64,000 bases of DNA from Brucella tritici (GTDB taxonomy: Bacteria > Pseudomonadota > Alphaproteobacteria > Rhizobiales > Rhizobiaceae), in assembly GCF_902825325.1 (NCBI RefSeq), contig NZ_CADEAR010000001.1:372001-436000 (forward strand), given 5' to 3'. The notes beneath the pieces were generated by a model. The model ran no database searches. It worked only from the letters and a program-made list of their open reading frames with translations, and was not told where the DNA came from. Position numbers and translations under genes: made by a program. How positions within the stretch are numbered: the first letter of the stretch is position 1; each line of letters starts with the position of its first letter. Below, piece after piece: positions 62,580 to 64,000 of this stretch.

Positions 62580-63422
62580 TCAATGCGCGGACGGTTGACG
62601 GTTGCGCGCAACAATCTGCGTCGGATTGACGAAGCGCAGTGCCAGAAGCAGCCACACCAGCGAGGTGACCATGTAAATGACCGCCATGGCATCGATGGAC
62701 TGGACGGAGCGAACCCCGGCTGCGAACACCGAATAATAAAGCGCAACCACGAGCGTCTGCGACGTCGGCCCTGCGGTCAGGAAGGTCAGTTCAAACATCG
62801 CGACCGTGCGCACCAGAACCAGAAGCATGGCCGCGAGCACGCCCGGCATCAGCATGGGCAGAAGCACATGAATGAAGAGCTTGAACGTGCCTGCGCCGAA
62901 CACGCGCGCCGCTGCCTCGACCTTCGGATCGATCTGCTCGATGAAGGGGATCATCACCAGAATGACGAAGGGGACTGTCGGCACGAGATTGGCGAGAACG
63001 ACGCCCCAGAACGTGCCACCCACGCCGAACTTGTAAAGCACGGTCGCCAGCGGAATGCCGAAGGTTATCGGCGGCACCAGAAGCGGCAGCAGGAAGATGA
63101 GAAGCACGAATTTCTTGCCCGGAAAATCCCGGCGCGCCATGGCATAAGCTGCCGTCACCCCCAGGATACCGGACAGGATCACCACGGCAAAGACGACCTG
63201 AAAAGTGACCAGAAGCACCTGATCAAGCTGGAATTCAGCCCAGGCCGCCGCATACCAGCGCGTGGTAAACGCATCCGGCAGCCATGTGCCGAGCCAGCGC
63301 GTGCCGAAACTCGAAACCACCACGGCCGTAATGACCGCCAGAACATTCAGCACGAAGAACCCGGTCACAAGCCAGACGAGTGTGATCCAGAGCTTGGAAA
63401 GGATGGAAGTATCGCGGATCAT
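62580..63422 (-). CDS. ABC transporter permease (PotC/type I)
   Basis: 280 aa with six transmembrane segments. EAA loop EAAARVFGAGTFKLFIHVLL (EAAxxxGA form) near residues 169-188 contacts the ATPase. It begins 3 bases after the next permease in transcription order, so the two form a heterodimeric channel. Together with the enolase and lactonase genes on the same strand it suggests import of a sugar-acid or related compound. ATPase and binding protein should lie beyond the window end. Confidence 0.87.
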   Translation of the reverse strand: MIRDTSILSKLWITLVWLVTGFFVLNVLAVITAVVVSSFGTRWLGTWLPDAFTTRWYAAAWAEFQLDQVLLVTFQVVFAVVILSGILGVTAAYAMARRDFPGKKFVLLIFLLPLLVPPITFGIPLATVLYKFGVGGTFWGVVLANLVPTVPFVILVMIPFIEQIDPKVEAAARVFGAGTFKLFIHVLLPMLMPGVLAAMLLVLVRTVAMFELTFLTAGPTSQTLVVALYYSVFAAGVRSVQSIDAMAVIYMVTSLVWLLLALRFVNPTQIVARNRQPSAH

Positions 63423-63425
63423 GAC

Positions 63426-64000
63426 CTATCCCTTTCCGCCAGCGGTGGAACCGCGATAGAAGAGCGAACGTACGCCCAGAAGCGCACCAACCACGAGCAA
63501 TTGCACCGCTGCCATGATCATGGCGATGGATGAAGCCATGGAGTCGTCATATTGCTCGAAGGCCGCCTGTGCTGCGGCAATCGAGATCACGCGCGTCGGC
63601 CCCGAAGGCGCGCCCAACAGGACCGCGGACGGAAACACGGCAAAGGCCTGCACGAAGGTGAGGCAGGCCGCGACGACCAGTCCCGGCACCAGCAGGGGCA
63701 GCATGACATGGCGGAAGCGCTGCCAGCTATTGGCGCCGTGGGTGGCGGCGGCGCGTTCAAGCGCCGGATCGATGCCGGTTATGTAGGAAAGCGTCAGCAG
63801 GAAGGTGAACGGAAACACCGTGATGACCAGCGACGCAAAGACACCCCAGTAATTGTTGGTGAGTTTCAACGGGCTATCGATCAGGCCGATGGTGATCAGC
63901 GTGCGGCTGAACCACCCCTGCGGCCCCAAGTAATTCAGCAGACCTTCCGCGATCAAAACAGTACCAAGCGTTACCGGCAGAACGAGGATCGTCGTCAGCA
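63426..64000 (-). CDS. ABC transporter permease (PotB/type I), 5' part outside window
   Basis: The frame stays open to base 64000, giving 191 visible residues and no start inside the window. EAA loop ERAAATHGANSWQRFRHVML precedes a hydrophobic PLLVPGLVVAACLTFVQAF. Several transmembrane segments are visible, and the 3' end abuts the second permease by 3 bases. It is the upstream partner of the permease at 62580 in an incompletely captured operon. Confidence 0.85.
   Translation of the reverse strand, partial: LTTILVLPVTLGTVLIAEGLLNYLGPQGWFSRTLITIGLIDSPLKLTNNYWGVFASLVITVFPFTFLLTLSYITGIDPALERAAATHGANSWQRFRHVMLPLLVPGLVVAACLTFVQAFAVFPSAVLLGAPSGPTRVISIAAAQAAFEQYDDSMASSIAMIMAAVQLLVVGALLGVRSLFYRGSTAGGKG

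Noticed and set aside
1-64000. CRISPR array, prophage, insertion sequence or integrated element
   Set aside because: I saw no regularly spaced repeats, transposase, integrase, phage structural gene, tRNA-flanked boundary or abrupt composition change that would support any of these.

Overview
The window looks like a chromosomal segment from an alphaproteobacterium of the order Hyphomicrobiales, most likely the Brucella/Ochrobactrum group. The grounds are a GC content in the upper 50s by eye, rhizobial-type polysaccharide genes, and several copies of a mosaic palindromic intergenic repeat (TAGAGC...GCTCTA ends, GATCTGAT and CCGAAAACCG cores) of the kind common in these genomes. The genus is inferred, not proven. 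I see no rRNA, tRNA, CRISPR array, transposase or phage gene.

Layout. (1) 0-2.4 kb: asparagine permease and L-asparaginase. (2) 2.4-5.8 kb: a MarR regulator, DHA2-type efflux pump and membrane fusion protein in one operon, with an operator-like palindrome in the promoter. (3) 5.8-34.6 kb: a large exopolysaccharide cluster. It holds a nucleotide-sugar block (glucose-1-phosphate cytidylyltransferase, C-methyltransferase, 3,5-epimerase, extended SDR, PIG-L deacetylase, DUF4910 protein, GSA-like aminotransferase), a secreted GH140-like hydrolase, a pyruvyltransferase, six glycosyltransferases, a WecA-type initiating transferase, flippase, probable polymerase, O-acetyltransferase, GDP-fucose genes (gmd, fcl), and the export pair (ExoF-like outer-membrane protein and ExoP/Wzc-like co-polymerase). 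(4) 34.7-39 kb: three regulators of different families (a LuxR-type with a degenerate receiver, Crp/Fnr, GAF-LytTR), plus msrB and a RidA-family gene. (5) 39-54 kb: accessory housekeeping genes: an MFS transporter, a TetR/EamA pair, LysR/SDR, an XRE regulator with small genes, a Tat-exported amidohydrolase, two DUF1801 genes, a secreted protein of unknown role, a GGDEF-EAL protein, and a CBS-domain membrane protein. (6) 54-64 kb: a ribose-type ABC importer facing a minus-strand locus for non-phosphorylative sugar-acid catabolism (RraA-like, IlvD/Edd dehydratase, SMP-30 lactonase, enolase-superfamily protein, and two permeases of another ABC system cut by the window end).

How the genes work together. 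The cluster at 5.8-34.6 kb reads as a Wzx/Wzy-dependent pathway. A WecA-like enzyme would load a sugar-phosphate on undecaprenyl phosphate, six transferases extend it (one sugar probably L-fucose from gmd/fcl), pyruvate and acetyl groups are added, the unit is flipped and polymerised, and the ExoP/ExoF pair exports the chain. The block at 5.8-14.6 kb is the least conventional part: it looks like a pathway to a C-methylated or branched and possibly aminated CDP-linked sugar that I cannot match to a characterised route. A repeated palindromic element (GGCG-N3/4-CGCCTACCTC) in three spacers of this cluster and nowhere else I saw may be a shared operator. The sugar-acid locus would take up a sugar or aldonate, open its lactone, dehydrate the acid and cleave the product.
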